This document shows positions 9,063 to 17,226 of a stretch of 64,000 nucleotides of DNA, piece by piece. Numbering within the stretch: position 1 is the first letter of the stretch; every line of letters starts with the position of its first letter. The translations under genes were made by a program, and so were the position numbers. The notes under the pieces were generated by a model, which worked only from the letters and a program-made list of their open reading frames with translations, was not told where the DNA came from and did not search any database. The DNA is from Acinetobacter calcoaceticus (lineage in GTDB: Bacteria > Pseudomonadota > Gammaproteobacteria > Pseudomonadales > Moraxellaceae): contig NZ_SLVJ01000002.1 of the NCBI RefSeq assembly GCF_004345325.1, positions 209,621-273,620 of the forward strand, read 5' to 3'.

Positions 9063-10664
9063 ATGACTACTTATCAAACAGCGATTGATGCTATCCGCGA
9101 ATTAAAAGCAAAATTCGGTAACACTTGGCGCGATATCAGCCCTGAAGATGCTGCGCGTATGCAACTTCAAAACCAATTCAAAACGGGTTTAGACATTGCT
9201 AAATATACCGCTGCTATTATGCGTCGTGATATGGCTGAATATGATGCTGATACGAGCAAATATACTCAATCACTTGGTTGCTGGCATGGTTTTATCGCAC
9301 AACAAAAAATGATTGCGAATAAAAAATACTTCGGCACTACAGATAAGCGTTATATCTACCTTTCTGGTTGGATGGTTGCTGCACTTCGTTCAGAATTTGG
9401 TCCATTACCTGACCAATCTATGCATGAAAAAACTTCAGTACCTGCATTGATTGAAGAAATCTACACTTTCTTACGTCAAGCAGATGCAAAAGAATTAAAT
9501 GATTTGTTCCGTGCGCTTAAAAAAGCCAACGAAGCTGGTGATACTGATCAAGCAGCTGAAATCACAAATAAAATTGACAACTTCCAAACACATATCGTGC
9601 CAATTATTGCAGATATCGATGCTGGTTTTGGTAACGAAGAAGCGACTTATTTGCTTGCTCGTAAGATGATCGAAGCGGGTGCATGTGCACTACAAATCGA
9701 AAACCAAGTATCTGATGCGAAACAATGTGGTCACCAAGCGGGTAAAGTTACCGTTCCACATGAAGACTTCATCGCTAAGATCCATGCACTTCGCTATGCA
9801 TTCCTAGAAATGGGTCTAGATGACGGTGTTATCGTTGCGCGTACTGACTCTGAAGGCGCTGACTTGACTCAAAAAATCCCAGTGGTTAAAGAGCCAGGCG
9901 ACATTGCTTCTCAGTACATCAGCTACTTAGAAACTTCAGAAATTGATATTGCTGATGCTCAAGAAGATGAAATTTTGATCAAACGTAATGGTAAATTACA
10001 TCGTCCTAAGCGTTTAGCTTCTGGCCTATACCAGTTCCGTGCTGACACGCAAATTGACCGTGTAGTACTAGACTGCGTATCTAGCTTGCAAAACGGTGCT
10101 GACTTACTTTGGATCGAAACTGCGACGCCAAACGTAGACGAAATTGCACACATGGTAAATCGTGTTAAAGAATCAGTTCCAAATGCGAAGCTTGTTTATA
10201 ACAACAGCCCATCATTTAACTGGACCTTGAACTTCCGTCAACAAGCATATGACCGTTATGTTGCTGAAGGTAAAGACGTATCTGCATATGACCGCGCTAA
10301 ACTTATGGGTGCTGAGTATGACGAAACTGAACTAGCCAAAGATGCAGACGAAAAAGTTCGTACATTCCAAGCAGATGCTTCTCGTGAAGCGGGCGTGTTC
10401 CATCACTTGATCACACTTCCGACATATCACACTGCTGCATTGTCTACGCATGAGCTTGCTCAAGGTTACTTCGGTGACCAAGGTATGCTTGCTTATGTTG
10501 CTGGTGTACAACGTAAAGAAATCCGCGGTGGTATCGCATGTGTTAAACACCAAGCTATGGCTGGTTCTGACATCGGTGATGATCACAAAGAAATCTTTGC
10601 TGGCGACAATGCTTTGAAAGCGGGCGATGACTCTAAAAATACCATGAACCAATTCGGTGGCTAA
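9063..10664 (+). CDS. aceA: Isocitrate lyase
   Basis: A 533-residue cytosolic glyoxylate-shunt enzyme that cleaves isocitrate to glyoxylate and succinate, needed for growth on acetate, fatty acids and alkanes. The catalytic cysteine loop is KQCGH at residues 220-224, and the metal-binding segment IADIDAGFG is at 182-190. The NSPSFNWTLNF segment near residue 380 and the ending MNQFGG are also typical. The length matches the longer isocitrate lyases of Pseudomonas and Acinetobacter rather than the 434-residue E. coli form. ATG 9063 has AGGA seven bases upstream. It is monocistronic, with a strong terminator following. No malate synthase gene is in the window. Confidence 0.97.
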   Translation: MTTYQTAIDAIRELKAKFGNTWRDISPEDAARMQLQNQFKTGLDIAKYTAAIMRRDMAEYDADTSKYTQSLGCWHGFIAQQKMIANKKYFGTTDKRYIYLSGWMVAALRSEFGPLPDQSMHEKTSVPALIEEIYTFLRQADAKELNDLFRALKKANEAGDTDQAAEITNKIDNFQTHIVPIIADIDAGFGNEEATYLLARKMIEAGACALQIENQVSDAKQCGHQAGKVTVPHEDFIAKIHALRYAFLEMGLDDGVIVARTDSEGADLTQKIPVVKEPGDIASQYISYLETSEIDIADAQEDEILIKRNGKLHRPKRLASGLYQFRADTQIDRVVLDCVSSLQNGADLLWIETATPNVDEIAHMVNRVKESVPNAKLVYNNSPSFNWTLNFRQQAYDRYVAEGKDVSAYDRAKLMGAEYDETELAKDADEKVRTFQADASREAGVFHHLITLPTYHTAALSTHELAQGYFGDQGMLAYVAGVQRKEIRGGIACVKHQAMAGSDIGDDHKEIFAGDNALKAGDDSKNTMNQFGG

Positions 10665-10684
10665 TCTGCCCAAATGGTTAAGTT

Positions 10685-10721
10685 AAAAAACAACCCGCTT
10701 ATTTAAGCGGGTTGTTTTTTT
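10685..10721 (+). terminator. Intrinsic terminator of aceA
   Basis: An 11-bp stem (acaacccgctt with aagcgggttgt, loop attt) is extended by A/T pairs and ends in a run of seven T. It starts 21 bases past the aceA stop. Confidence 0.92.
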
Positions 10722-10742
10722 GTATCAACTAAAATTGTGAAT

Positions 10743-11264
10743 TTATTGTGCTTTCTTGGCCAGTACATAAAGTTCGGCACCAGGACCTGTAATTTTTTTG
10801 CCTTCAGTGTTGAGTGCATTCAGGGCATTTTCAGCAACAAAGTATTTGCGTTGATCACCCGCCGGATCGAGCGTAATGATTGTGCCTGCTTTATCAAAGC
10901 TAAATTTACCTTTGCTCATGAATGCTTTCCCATCACCTTTACCAAGATAGGTTTCAGACATTTCATAACTTTGGTCTGCATGCAGGGTCAATTCAGTTTT
11001 AATACCTTCACAGTCAGCACATGGTAGGGTTCCTGTGTATTGACCATTCCAATCCAAACTGGTTTGCGCATTATCTGAAGGTGTTGCAACCTCACTAACG
11101 CTTGTTACTGCACTTGTCGGTGTTTCAATCACTTGGCTTGCGACAACTGCAGATGTAGGCTCTGAACTTGTTGATTCGTTGCTTGGAGTTGACTGGCTTG
11201 ATTTAGAGCAAGCGGTGAGTGTTAGGCTGCTGAATGCGATGGCGATCATGGTTTTATTGAACAT
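10743..11264 (-). CDS. NlpE-like outer-membrane lipoprotein
   Basis: A 173-residue lipoprotein. The signal peptide ends in a lipobox LTAC at residues 16-19, so Cys19 would be lipidated. A Ser/Thr-rich linker covers about residues 20-68. The rest is the NlpE N-terminal domain, with WNGQYTGTLPCADCEGIKTE at 72-91 including the C82-x-x-C85 pair characteristic of NlpE. E. coli NlpE senses surface contact, copper and lipoprotein defects through Cpx. The second NlpE C-terminal OB domain is missing here, as in many gammaproteobacterial homologues, so a Cpx role should not be assumed. It converges with aceA. Confidence 0.85.
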   Translation of the reverse strand: MFNKTMIAIAFSSLTLTACSKSSQSTPSNESTSSEPTSAVVASQVIETPTSAVTSVSEVATPSDNAQTSLDWNGQYTGTLPCADCEGIKTELTLHADQSYEMSETYLGKGDGKAFMSKGKFSFDKAGTIITLDPAGDQRKYFVAENALNALNTEGKKITGPGAELYVLAKKAQ

Positions 11265-11442
11265 ATGGATCTCTACGTGAGTGATTAAAATAATGTTAAA
11301 AATAAGACTGCAAAATCAATAATTTCAAAAGTAGCATAACAAAGTTGCGTTGAAGCTTACATCACATAAGTGTGTGAACTGTGTCATATTAACATCGAAT
11401 TAATAGATAAACCTAACTAACATCACTGTCTTTTCGGATCAC

Positions 11443-11474
11443 AAAAAAGCAAGGACTTAACCTTGCCTTGCTTT
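11443..11474 (-). terminator. Intrinsic terminator overlapping the L36 stop codon
   Basis: Arms aaagcaagg (11446-11454) and ccttgcttt (11466-11474) flank the stop codon. Read on the minus strand, the stem runs straight into TTTTTT. The upstream arm encodes the last residues of L36. Confidence 0.75.
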
Positions 11475-11579
11475 AAATCGAGGATTGGACTTACAGATCA
11501 CATATAACTTGCCACGACGTTTTACGATTTGGCAATCACCACGTAATTTTGCACTTTTCAAAGACGAAACCACTTTCAT
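11457..11579 (-). CDS. rpmJ: 50S ribosomal protein L36, zinc-free (YkgO/RpmJ2) type
   Basis: A 40-codon gene. The protein begins [14 protein letters not shown], continues [20 protein letters not shown], and ends FKARQG, closely matching the YkgO form of L36. Only two cysteines (16 and 29) remain of the usual C-C-C-H zinc ribbon, so this is the form that does not need zinc. In E. coli the equivalent gene is repressed by Zur and replaces zinc-containing L36 when zinc is scarce. The 19-bp dyad just upstream (11605-11623) fits a Zur box. The ribosome site is weak. A terminator overlaps the stop codon. The gene lies far from any ribosomal protein operon. Confidence 0.93.
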   Translation of the reverse strand: MKVVSSLKSAKLRGDCQIVKRRGKLYVICKSNPRFKARQG

Positions 11580-11604
11580 ATATATACCATTACATCAATT
11601 TTGC

Positions 11605-11623
11605 AATGTTATAACATAACATT
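11605..11623 (-). promoter_or_regulatory. Candidate Zur box upstream of the zinc-free L36 gene
   Basis: AATGTTAT-aac-ATAACATT is a perfect 8-bp dyad with a 3-base centre. Its core ATGTTAT-N3-ATAACAT matches the Gram-negative Zur operator pattern. It lies 26-44 bases before the L36 start, where it would overlap the promoter. Confidence 0.75.
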
Positions 11624-11801
11624 AAATAATTTAGTTTTAAAGATTGGAAAAGTATTTTTTTTAATTTTAATGGCTTTGACAGATCGCCTTGGACGCTAAT
11701 GAAGCATTGGCTATGCGATAACGCGGAAGGAATCTGATTTAAAGGATGAGCAGTGAGCTTTAAAAAAGAAATGAAACTTATGCAATGCAGAAAGGGGGAG
11801 G

Positions 11802-11830
11802 TTGCACGACTGTCATTTACAGTCGTGCAA
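11802..11830 (-). terminator. Hairpin after the flotillin gene
   Basis: A perfect 12-bp stem (ttgcacgactgt with acagtcgtgcaa, 5-base loop) lies 13 bases past the flotillin stop. On the minus strand it is followed by a pyrimidine run rich in C, not a clean T tract, so termination is probable but not certain. Confidence 0.6.
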
Positions 11831-11843
11831 TGTGAAATCATGA

Positions 11844-13553
11844 TTACTCAGATTTAGCTTTTAGGTTTTGAGTGAAGCCATTAATGTCACCACCATTAAT
11901 ACCAAGCTCACTCATTAAACTATCAATGAGTGGTGCTTGTGAGCGATAGCGTAACGCGCTATTCACAACTTGATCTGATAAAGCAACTTGGCCATGTTCT
12001 GAACCATCCGCTGAAGTCATTGCAGTTGAACCTACACCACCTAGACCATTGACTTGAAGAATTTTGATGTCGTCAATATTCTCCATCGGTTTAACACTTT
12101 CACGAATAATTTCAGGTAGGTATTTGATCAATGCCAAACGAATTTGCATGTCCACTTGTTCAGTTGACAAGATATTGTTGGCTTCGTTGACTGCACGAGT
12201 ACCTTCAGCATCGACCTGATATTGTTTCTCTTGTGCTTGAGCGAGCAATATTTTTGCATCGGCCTCACCTTTGGCTTTTAAGCGAACTTTCTCTGCTTCA
12301 GCTTCAGCACTAATACGCACTGCATCCGCTTCATCCACTGCCGCTTTTTTACCAGCTTCAGCCGCGACTGTAATCGCAATGGCATCTTTCTCAGCAGCCT
12401 GTTTGGCTGCAACCAAATCAACTGCTTTGGCACGTTCAGCACGTTGCGTTTCACGTACAGTGAGAACTTCCTCTTCGGCTTTAACCGCTTGTGCACGTGC
12501 TTGGTCAGCTTGTGCTTTGGCTTCAGATTCAGCACGTGACTTTTCAGCAATGGCAATGGCACGATCTTGCTCGGCGAGTTCGATGGTCTTTTTCTGTTCG
12601 ACTTGCGCTTTTTGTACCAATTGAGATTTTAAGATATTTTCATTTTCAACATCACGAGCTGAAGCAATACGTTTAAGCTCAACTTCACGTTCTGCAGCAA
12701 TTTGTGCTTCTTCAGCTTCACGTTTCTTTGAGGCTTCCTGTGAGGCGATTTCAGATAATTGTTCTGCACGACGTATTGAAATTTCACGTTCTTGTTGCAG
12801 TTTTGCATATTCTTCTTCACGTAAAATTTGTAAGCGTGCTTGCTCAGTTTGAAGATTTTTAGTTCGAATCGCGAGATCAGCATCTTGTTCAATATCGTTA
12901 CGTTTTTTACGACGATCTTCGATGGTCTCAGTGAGTTTGGTTAGACCTTCAGCATCAAAGGCATTCTGCGGGTTAAAATATTCAAAGCCAGTTTGATCAA
13001 GGCCTGTTAATGAAACCGTTTCAAGTTCTAGACCATTTTTAAATAAATCTTCTGATACCACTTGTTGAACTTTTTGGACAAAATCAACACGTTTTTCATG
13101 AAGCTCTTCCATTGCCATTTCAGCAGCGACTGAACGTAGCGAGTCTACAAACTTACCCTCAACCAAATCTTTCAGTTCTTGCGGAGACATGGTTTTTTGA
13201 CCCAAGGTTTGAGCTGCAGTAGCGATGGATTCAGCCGTTGGCTTAACCCGTACATAAAACTCTGCCATCACATCCACACGCATACGGTCACGTGTAATCA
13301 AGGCTTGATCAGCCGCACGCTTCACTTCTAAACGTAAGGTGTTCATATTGACTGGGATGACTTCATGTAGAACGGGGAGTACGATTGCACCGCCGCCTAA
13401 AATGACTTTTTCGCCACCAAAACCGGTACGTACAAAAGATACTTCTTTACTTGAACGTTTATAAAGGCGTGCAACGATGACGCCGATGACGACCAAAGCA
13501 GTCAGTATAATTCCTGCAAAGACCACTATTTGATAAAAAGAATCGTTAAACAT
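11844..13553 (-). CDS. Flotillin/SPFH-domain protein (YqiK type)
   Basis: A 569-residue membrane scaffold protein. A single N-terminal transmembrane helix (about residues 8-30) is followed by an SPFH domain to about residue 220. Then comes a long Glu/Ala/Lys-rich coiled coil (about 220-460) and a short C-terminal tail with the PEIIRESVKPMENIDDIKIL pattern typical of YqiK/FloT. Bacterial flotillins organise membrane microdomains. The upstream gene, 26 bp away on the same strand, encodes the partner YqiJ/NfeD-like membrane protein, so the two are very likely one operon. The compositional bias of the coiled coil produces many spurious frames in this region. Confidence 0.92.
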   Translation of the reverse strand: MFNDSFYQIVVFAGIILTALVVIGVIVARLYKRSSKEVSFVRTGFGGEKVILGGGAIVLPVLHEVIPVNMNTLRLEVKRAADQALITRDRMRVDVMAEFYVRVKPTAESIATAAQTLGQKTMSPQELKDLVEGKFVDSLRSVAAEMAMEELHEKRVDFVQKVQQVVSEDLFKNGLELETVSLTGLDQTGFEYFNPQNAFDAEGLTKLTETIEDRRKKRNDIEQDADLAIRTKNLQTEQARLQILREEEYAKLQQEREISIRRAEQLSEIASQEASKKREAEEAQIAAEREVELKRIASARDVENENILKSQLVQKAQVEQKKTIELAEQDRAIAIAEKSRAESEAKAQADQARAQAVKAEEEVLTVRETQRAERAKAVDLVAAKQAAEKDAIAITVAAEAGKKAAVDEADAVRISAEAEAEKVRLKAKGEADAKILLAQAQEKQYQVDAEGTRAVNEANNILSTEQVDMQIRLALIKYLPEIIRESVKPMENIDDIKILQVNGLGGVGSTAMTSADGSEHGQVALSDQVVNSALRYRSQAPLIDSLMSELGINGGDINGFTQNLKAKSE

Positions 13554-13579
13554 CTGATGATCTCGTGATGAAGTTAAAA

Positions 13580-14233
13580 TTAAGTTAAAGGTGTCATGGC
13601 TTTGAAGCCATTTTTCGTTTTCTCAGTCAAAATAACCTCGGTTCCTTGAGTTAAAATGAGGTCGGTTACAGGTTCAACCAAAATATAATGTGTTTGTCCA
13701 TGTTGATCTTTTACTTTAGCTTGAGCAGGGTAATTCAGTTTGGCATCACCCAATATAATCACAGCTTTTCGGCCAATGAGTTCTTCAAGGTGTATTGCAG
13801 TCGTTTCATCTTGAGGCAAAATCTTTGCAAGCAGCAAAGCGCTATAACGTATGATCGGCATTGATAAAATCAAGCTCGCTGGTGCGATTAACCATAGCGG
13901 GAAAAAGCTTTGGGTATAGTGAAAACTCAGCGCTTGGACACTAAAGCCAAAAAGTGAATAAACAGTTAAAAATATGATCAACCACACCAATACCGGAATT
14001 CGACCCAAATACAGCCAATCTAGAAATTGCACATATAGACTGCCGCTTTGTTCTAAATCAAATCCAACTTGGTGTACACCGGTCAATTGCTCTGGTACAA
14101 ATTGATCGAGTAGGCCTTGAGAGGTTGAACCGATGATGATGAGTACGCATTCAACGATACCTAGCATCAACATCAAACTTAGACTGATACTAAAAGCTAA
14201 ATTTGAAGGCTCTACAAATAGTTCCCATAACAT
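13580..14233 (-). CDS. YqiJ/NfeD-like membrane protein, flotillin partner
   Basis: A protein of 217 residues with about three to four transmembrane segments in the first 140 residues and a C-terminal OB-fold-like domain (GRKAVIILGDAKLNYPAQAK, then GQTHYILVEP). This arrangement is found in the YqiJ/NfeD-type partners encoded next to flotillins. It presumably acts with the flotillin whose start is 26 bp downstream. ATG 14233 is preferred; an in-frame TTG at 14251 with GAGAA upstream would add six residues and cannot be excluded. Its promoter should lie in 14234-14430, where I found no clear consensus. Confidence 0.8.
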   Translation of the reverse strand: MLWELFVEPSNLAFSISLSLMLMLGIVECVLIIIGSTSQGLLDQFVPEQLTGVHQVGFDLEQSGSLYVQFLDWLYLGRIPVLVWLIIFLTVYSLFGFSVQALSFHYTQSFFPLWLIAPASLILSMPIIRYSALLLAKILPQDETTAIHLEELIGRKAVIILGDAKLNYPAQAKVKDQHGQTHYILVEPVTDLILTQGTEVILTEKTKNGFKAMTPLT

Positions 14234-14490
14234 GTTGGATACTCGCGGCAAATTATTCTCAATAAAAATATAATTGCCATAATAATTTTCGATAAAAGGG
14301 CGAAGAGTGACACATTTGATGTTGTTTTGAGTGTATCGCTCAACAGTATTGATTGCAATGCTGAATCATTCTAAAGCAATCAAAAACAATGGGTTAATAT
14401 TAATCGGTTATTAAATTAGACTCGTGTGAATTAAATTACTTGTATTTATTCTGATAATTGGCTATATAAGAAGAGTTGTATAGCATTTGA

Positions 14491-14598
14491 GCAAAAAAAT
14501 ACGCAATGATTGGGGTGATCATTGCGTAGAACAACGAATCTGCTTTCACAGCTTCGGTTAAGTTGATAGTTATGAATTCGGGGGATTTCATAACTGTC
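14491..14598 (-). ncRNA. Candidate Hfq-type small RNA, possibly Aar-like
   Basis: About 105 bases read on the minus strand fold into three stems. Hairpin 1 is a perfect 9-bp stem (14587-14595 with 14568-14576) with a C5-containing loop. Hairpin 2 is an interrupted stem at 14533-14559. Hairpin 3 is a perfect 11-bp stem (14518-14528 with 14500-14510) followed by seven T, an intrinsic terminator. An extended -10 sits just upstream. In Acinetobacter baylyi the Hfq-dependent sRNA Aar is encoded next to trpS, so this is a positional candidate homologue; I could not compare sequences. A 51-codon frame (14436-14591) with AAGGA upstream crosses the region, so a small protein is the alternative. Confidence 0.6.
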
Positions 14599-14603
14599 CT
14601 TAG

Positions 14604-14612
14604 ATAATAGCA
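14604..14612 (-). promoter_or_regulatory. Extended -10 promoter of the candidate sRNA
   Basis: On the minus strand the sequence reads TGCTATTAT, an extended -10 element (TGnTATnAT). No good -35 is seen, which is acceptable with an extended -10. The start of transcription would be near 14597, immediately before hairpin 1. Confidence 0.5.
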
Positions 14613-14705
14613 ATCTGATATTTTTATTCATTGGTAATCACGTAAATTAGTGTTAATTCACGTTAATTTTGTTCGCCTTAAGAATCTTGATAATTCCTAC
14701 TCATT

Positions 14706-14733
14706 AAAAAGTCCTTATATTTCAAAGGACTTT
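14706..14733 (-). terminator. Intrinsic terminator of trpS
   Basis: A 9-bp stem (aaagtcctt with aaggacttt, 8-base loop) lies 39 bases past the trpS stop. The minus strand continues with five T. It separates trpS from the sRNA locus. Confidence 0.8.
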
Positions 14734-14771
14734 AAAATTACTATTCTTTAGTTAAAATAATGAATAAACTC

Positions 14772-15785
14772 TTAAAAACGGAAAACACCGAGTCCATTTT
14801 TAACTTCATCTAAAGTTTCTTGAGTAATATCACGGCATTTATGAGTGCCTGTACGTAGAATGTCCATAATGTAATCAGGATCTTTTGCCAATTCTAGGCG
14901 TCTCTCACGAATTGGGCCTATAAGTTCTTTTAACACGGCTTCTAAACGTTTTTTTACAGTACCATCACCCAAACCACCTCGGCGGTAGTGCGCTTTAAGT
15001 TCTTCAACTTCCTCTTTATTTGGATCAAAAGCATCTAAATAGGTAAATACGATATTACCTTCTACTTGACCTGGGTCTTCAATACGAAGATGGTTAGGAT
15101 CGGTATACATCGCATTGACTGCTTTTTTAATATCTTTATCAGTTGCATCTAGGACGATGGTGTTACCCAGTGATTTCGACATTTTGGCTTTACCATCAAA
15201 ACCTGGTAAGCGGCTCATATTTGAGAGTAGGGCCTTACATTCTGGTAATAGATCATGACCAATTTGACGATTAACACGACGTACCACTTCATTGGTCTGT
15301 TCGATCATTGGGATTTGATCATCACCGACTGGAACTACCGTTGCTTTAAAAGCTGTAATATCAGCAGCCTGAGCGATTGGGTAGCAGAGAAAACCTGCTG
15401 GGATATCACGCTCAAAACCGCGAAGTTGAATTTCTGCTTTAATGGTCGGGTTGCGTTCTAAACGTGCCACAGACACAAAGTTGAGATACAACATGGTCAA
15501 TTCATTCAAAGCAGGTAAGCAAGATTGAATGCAGATTGTGGTTTTGGTTGGATCGATGCCAACTGCCAGATAGTCGGTAGCCACTTCAATAATATTACGA
15601 CGGACTTTTTCAAAATTATCCGCATTGTCTGTAAGTGCTTGTGCATCAGCAAGTAGCAAATGTTGATGATGAGAATCTTGTAATCCAACGCGGGAACGCA
15701 ATGAGCCTACAAAGTGTCCTAAATGTAATTGACCAGTTGGGCGGTCTCCAGTCAAGATGATTGGGCGTGAATCTAGATTACTCAT
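14772..15785 (-). CDS. trpS: Tryptophanyl-tRNA synthetase
   Basis: A 337-residue class I aminoacyl-tRNA synthetase that charges tRNA-Trp in the cytosol. The signature HLGH is at residues 21-24 and KMSKS at 201-205. GDQIPMIEQT-like (here GDDQIPMIEQT) at 154-164 belongs to the tryptophan pocket region. Length and motif spacing are normal. It is monocistronic by its own terminator. The upstream gap has 13-bp tandem repeats, and no tryptophan-codon leader peptide was seen. Confidence 0.97.
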   Translation of the reverse strand: MSNLDSRPIILTGDRPTGQLHLGHFVGSLRSRVGLQDSHHQHLLLADAQALTDNADNFEKVRRNIIEVATDYLAVGIDPTKTTICIQSCLPALNELTMLYLNFVSVARLERNPTIKAEIQLRGFERDIPAGFLCYPIAQAADITAFKATVVPVGDDQIPMIEQTNEVVRRVNRQIGHDLLPECKALLSNMSRLPGFDGKAKMSKSLGNTIVLDATDKDIKKAVNAMYTDPNHLRIEDPGQVEGNIVFTYLDAFDPNKEEVEELKAHYRRGGLGDGTVKKRLEAVLKELIGPIRERRLELAKDPDYIMDILRTGTHKCRDITQETLDEVKNGLGVFRF

Positions 15786-16091
15786 TCAATATTCCAGTGT
15801 TTAGCAAGTCAATAAGCGACAGTATTTTAGCAATGGCTAATATTGTACGGGAATATTTTTTTTTATGTCAGCAACAATTTACCCAATTGTAGTGTTCAAG
15901 ATGACCTATTGTGAGAATGTGAGAGATTTGGCATCATGCAGCCAAGACCTCAAACCAAGACAATGATCAAAAACAATGTTCAAAAATAATGATCAAATAA
16001 ATGATCGGACAAATGGTCAGAGAAATCTCTAACTCTATATAGCAGTAAATATACACAACAGTGAATAGTTTAATCATCTAAGGGGAATGTG
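15786..16091. other. Divergent intergenic region with 13-bp repeats
   Basis: A 306-bp gap between divergent trpS and the YpfJ gene. It contains a small tandem repeat at 15961-16022 and the ribosome site AGGGGA at 16081-16086 for the YpfJ gene. No ORF or strong promoter match was identified. Confidence 0.6.
15961..16022. repeat. 13-bp tandem repeats, decaying
   Basis: Three 13-bp units (caatgatcaaaaa, caatgttcaaaaa, taatgatcaaata) are directly adjacent. Two shorter diverged units follow, at 16000-16010 and 16011-16022. Nothing indicates a coding function. Confidence 0.8.
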
Positions 16092-16988
16092 ATGCGTTGG
16101 AAAGGTCGTCGAGTTAGTGAGAATGTTGAGGATCGGCGTGGCGGTGGTGCCAAAGTTGGTGGGATTAGCATTTTAGGATTGGTCGTTGCATTTGTGGCAT
16201 GGAAGTTTTTTGGTGTTGATCCACAGCAAGCCTATCAAGCGACCCAACAGATCACCCAACAAAGCCAGCAATCTGAGTCTGCTATAACCCAACCTTCATC
16301 AGCCGAAAAGGAGGTTGCCGAATTTGTCGCGACTGTATTGGCCGATACTGAAGACACATGGACAAAAATCTTTAGCTTAGAAGGCATGCAATATCGCCAA
16401 CCTAAATTGGTGATGTTTAGTGGTGTCGTCAATTCAGGCTGTGGTCGTGCCGAATCGGCGATGGGACCATTTTATTGTCCTGCAGATCAAAAAATTTATA
16501 TCGATACGGTATTCTTCAAAGAGATGCACCAACAGTTGGGGATTAGCGCTAATCTCAATGTTTCCGAGCGTCAAGTTCAAGGAGAGGCAGGGGATTTTGC
16601 ACAAGCCTATGTGCTTGCTCATGAAGTGGGTCATCATGTGCAGAACTTACTTGGGATCTCTGCTCAAGTCGAGCAAGCTCGACTTAAATCAAATACCAAC
16701 CAGAGTAATCAATTGTCAGTTCGTTTGGAACTACAGGCAGATTGTTTTGCAGGGGTATGGGCTAATCAAAACCAGCAACGCACCCAATTCTTAGAACAGG
16801 GTGATATTGAGGTTGCTATGGATGCAGCTAATAAGATTGGTGATGATTACCTACAAAAACGTGCTCGTGGACAAGTGGTGCCCGATAGTTTTACCCATGG
16901 TTCTAGTCAGCAACGAATGCAATGGTTTCAAACGGGGCTTAAAAGTGGTGATATCAATCGATGTAATACCATCAATGCCAATCTTTAG
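16092..16988 (+). CDS. ypfJ: YpfJ-family neutral zinc metallopeptidase
   Basis: A 298-residue putative membrane-anchored peptidase. It has a basic cytoplasmic start rich in Arg and Gly, one hydrophobic segment at about residues 22-42, a Gln/Ser-rich linker, and a domain with the zinc motif HEVGH at 177-181. Further on, a conserved ELQADCFAGVWA supplies the third-ligand region. Substrates of the family are unknown. ATG 16092 follows AGGGGA by five bases; the in-frame GTG at 16089 is less likely. It is flanked by divergent trpS and a downstream antiporter 238 bp away. Confidence 0.9.
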   Translation: MRWKGRRVSENVEDRRGGGAKVGGISILGLVVAFVAWKFFGVDPQQAYQATQQITQQSQQSESAITQPSSAEKEVAEFVATVLADTEDTWTKIFSLEGMQYRQPKLVMFSGVVNSGCGRAESAMGPFYCPADQKIYIDTVFFKEMHQQLGISANLNVSERQVQGEAGDFAQAYVLAHEVGHHVQNLLGISAQVEQARLKSNTNQSNQLSVRLELQADCFAGVWANQNQQRTQFLEQGDIEVAMDAANKIGDDYLQKRARGQVVPDSFTHGSSQQRMQWFQTGLKSGDINRCNTINANL

Positions 16989-17226
16989 TGATTCATTTTT
17001 GGAGCTATTTGTTTGGTGAAATCTCAAAATCGACTGTGATGTGGTTTATTTATAAGGGTTATGGGGCAAGTTTTAATATTTATGTTAAAAAAGATATTTT
17101 TTTAAAACCTATCAACAATTTATTTTGTAAAATCACCAAGCTTTAGTCTGAACATCGTTTTGAATTCAATATTTCGTTTGTTGGATATCAAGTTAATTTT
17201 AATGAAATAGTGCGAATGGTATTTTC

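Larger units (their letters stand above)
14234..14771. other. Intergenic region holding a small RNA and the trpS terminator
   Basis: A 538-bp gap between trpS and the YqiJ-like gene. The part 14491-14612 contains an extended -10 promoter and a three-hairpin RNA on the minus strand, and 14706-14733 is the trpS terminator. The remainder, 14234-14430, is AT-rich and shows no gene. Confidence 0.6.

Noticed and set aside
11590..11841. 83-codon frame on the minus strand
   Set aside because: It lies across the flotillin hairpin and the Zur-like box, has no ribosome site, and its composition is unlike the neighbouring genes.
12271..12892. Long open frames in other frames of the flotillin gene
   Set aside because: They are a by-product of the Ala/Glu/Lys-rich coiled-coil codons; the flotillin frame is full length and recognisable.
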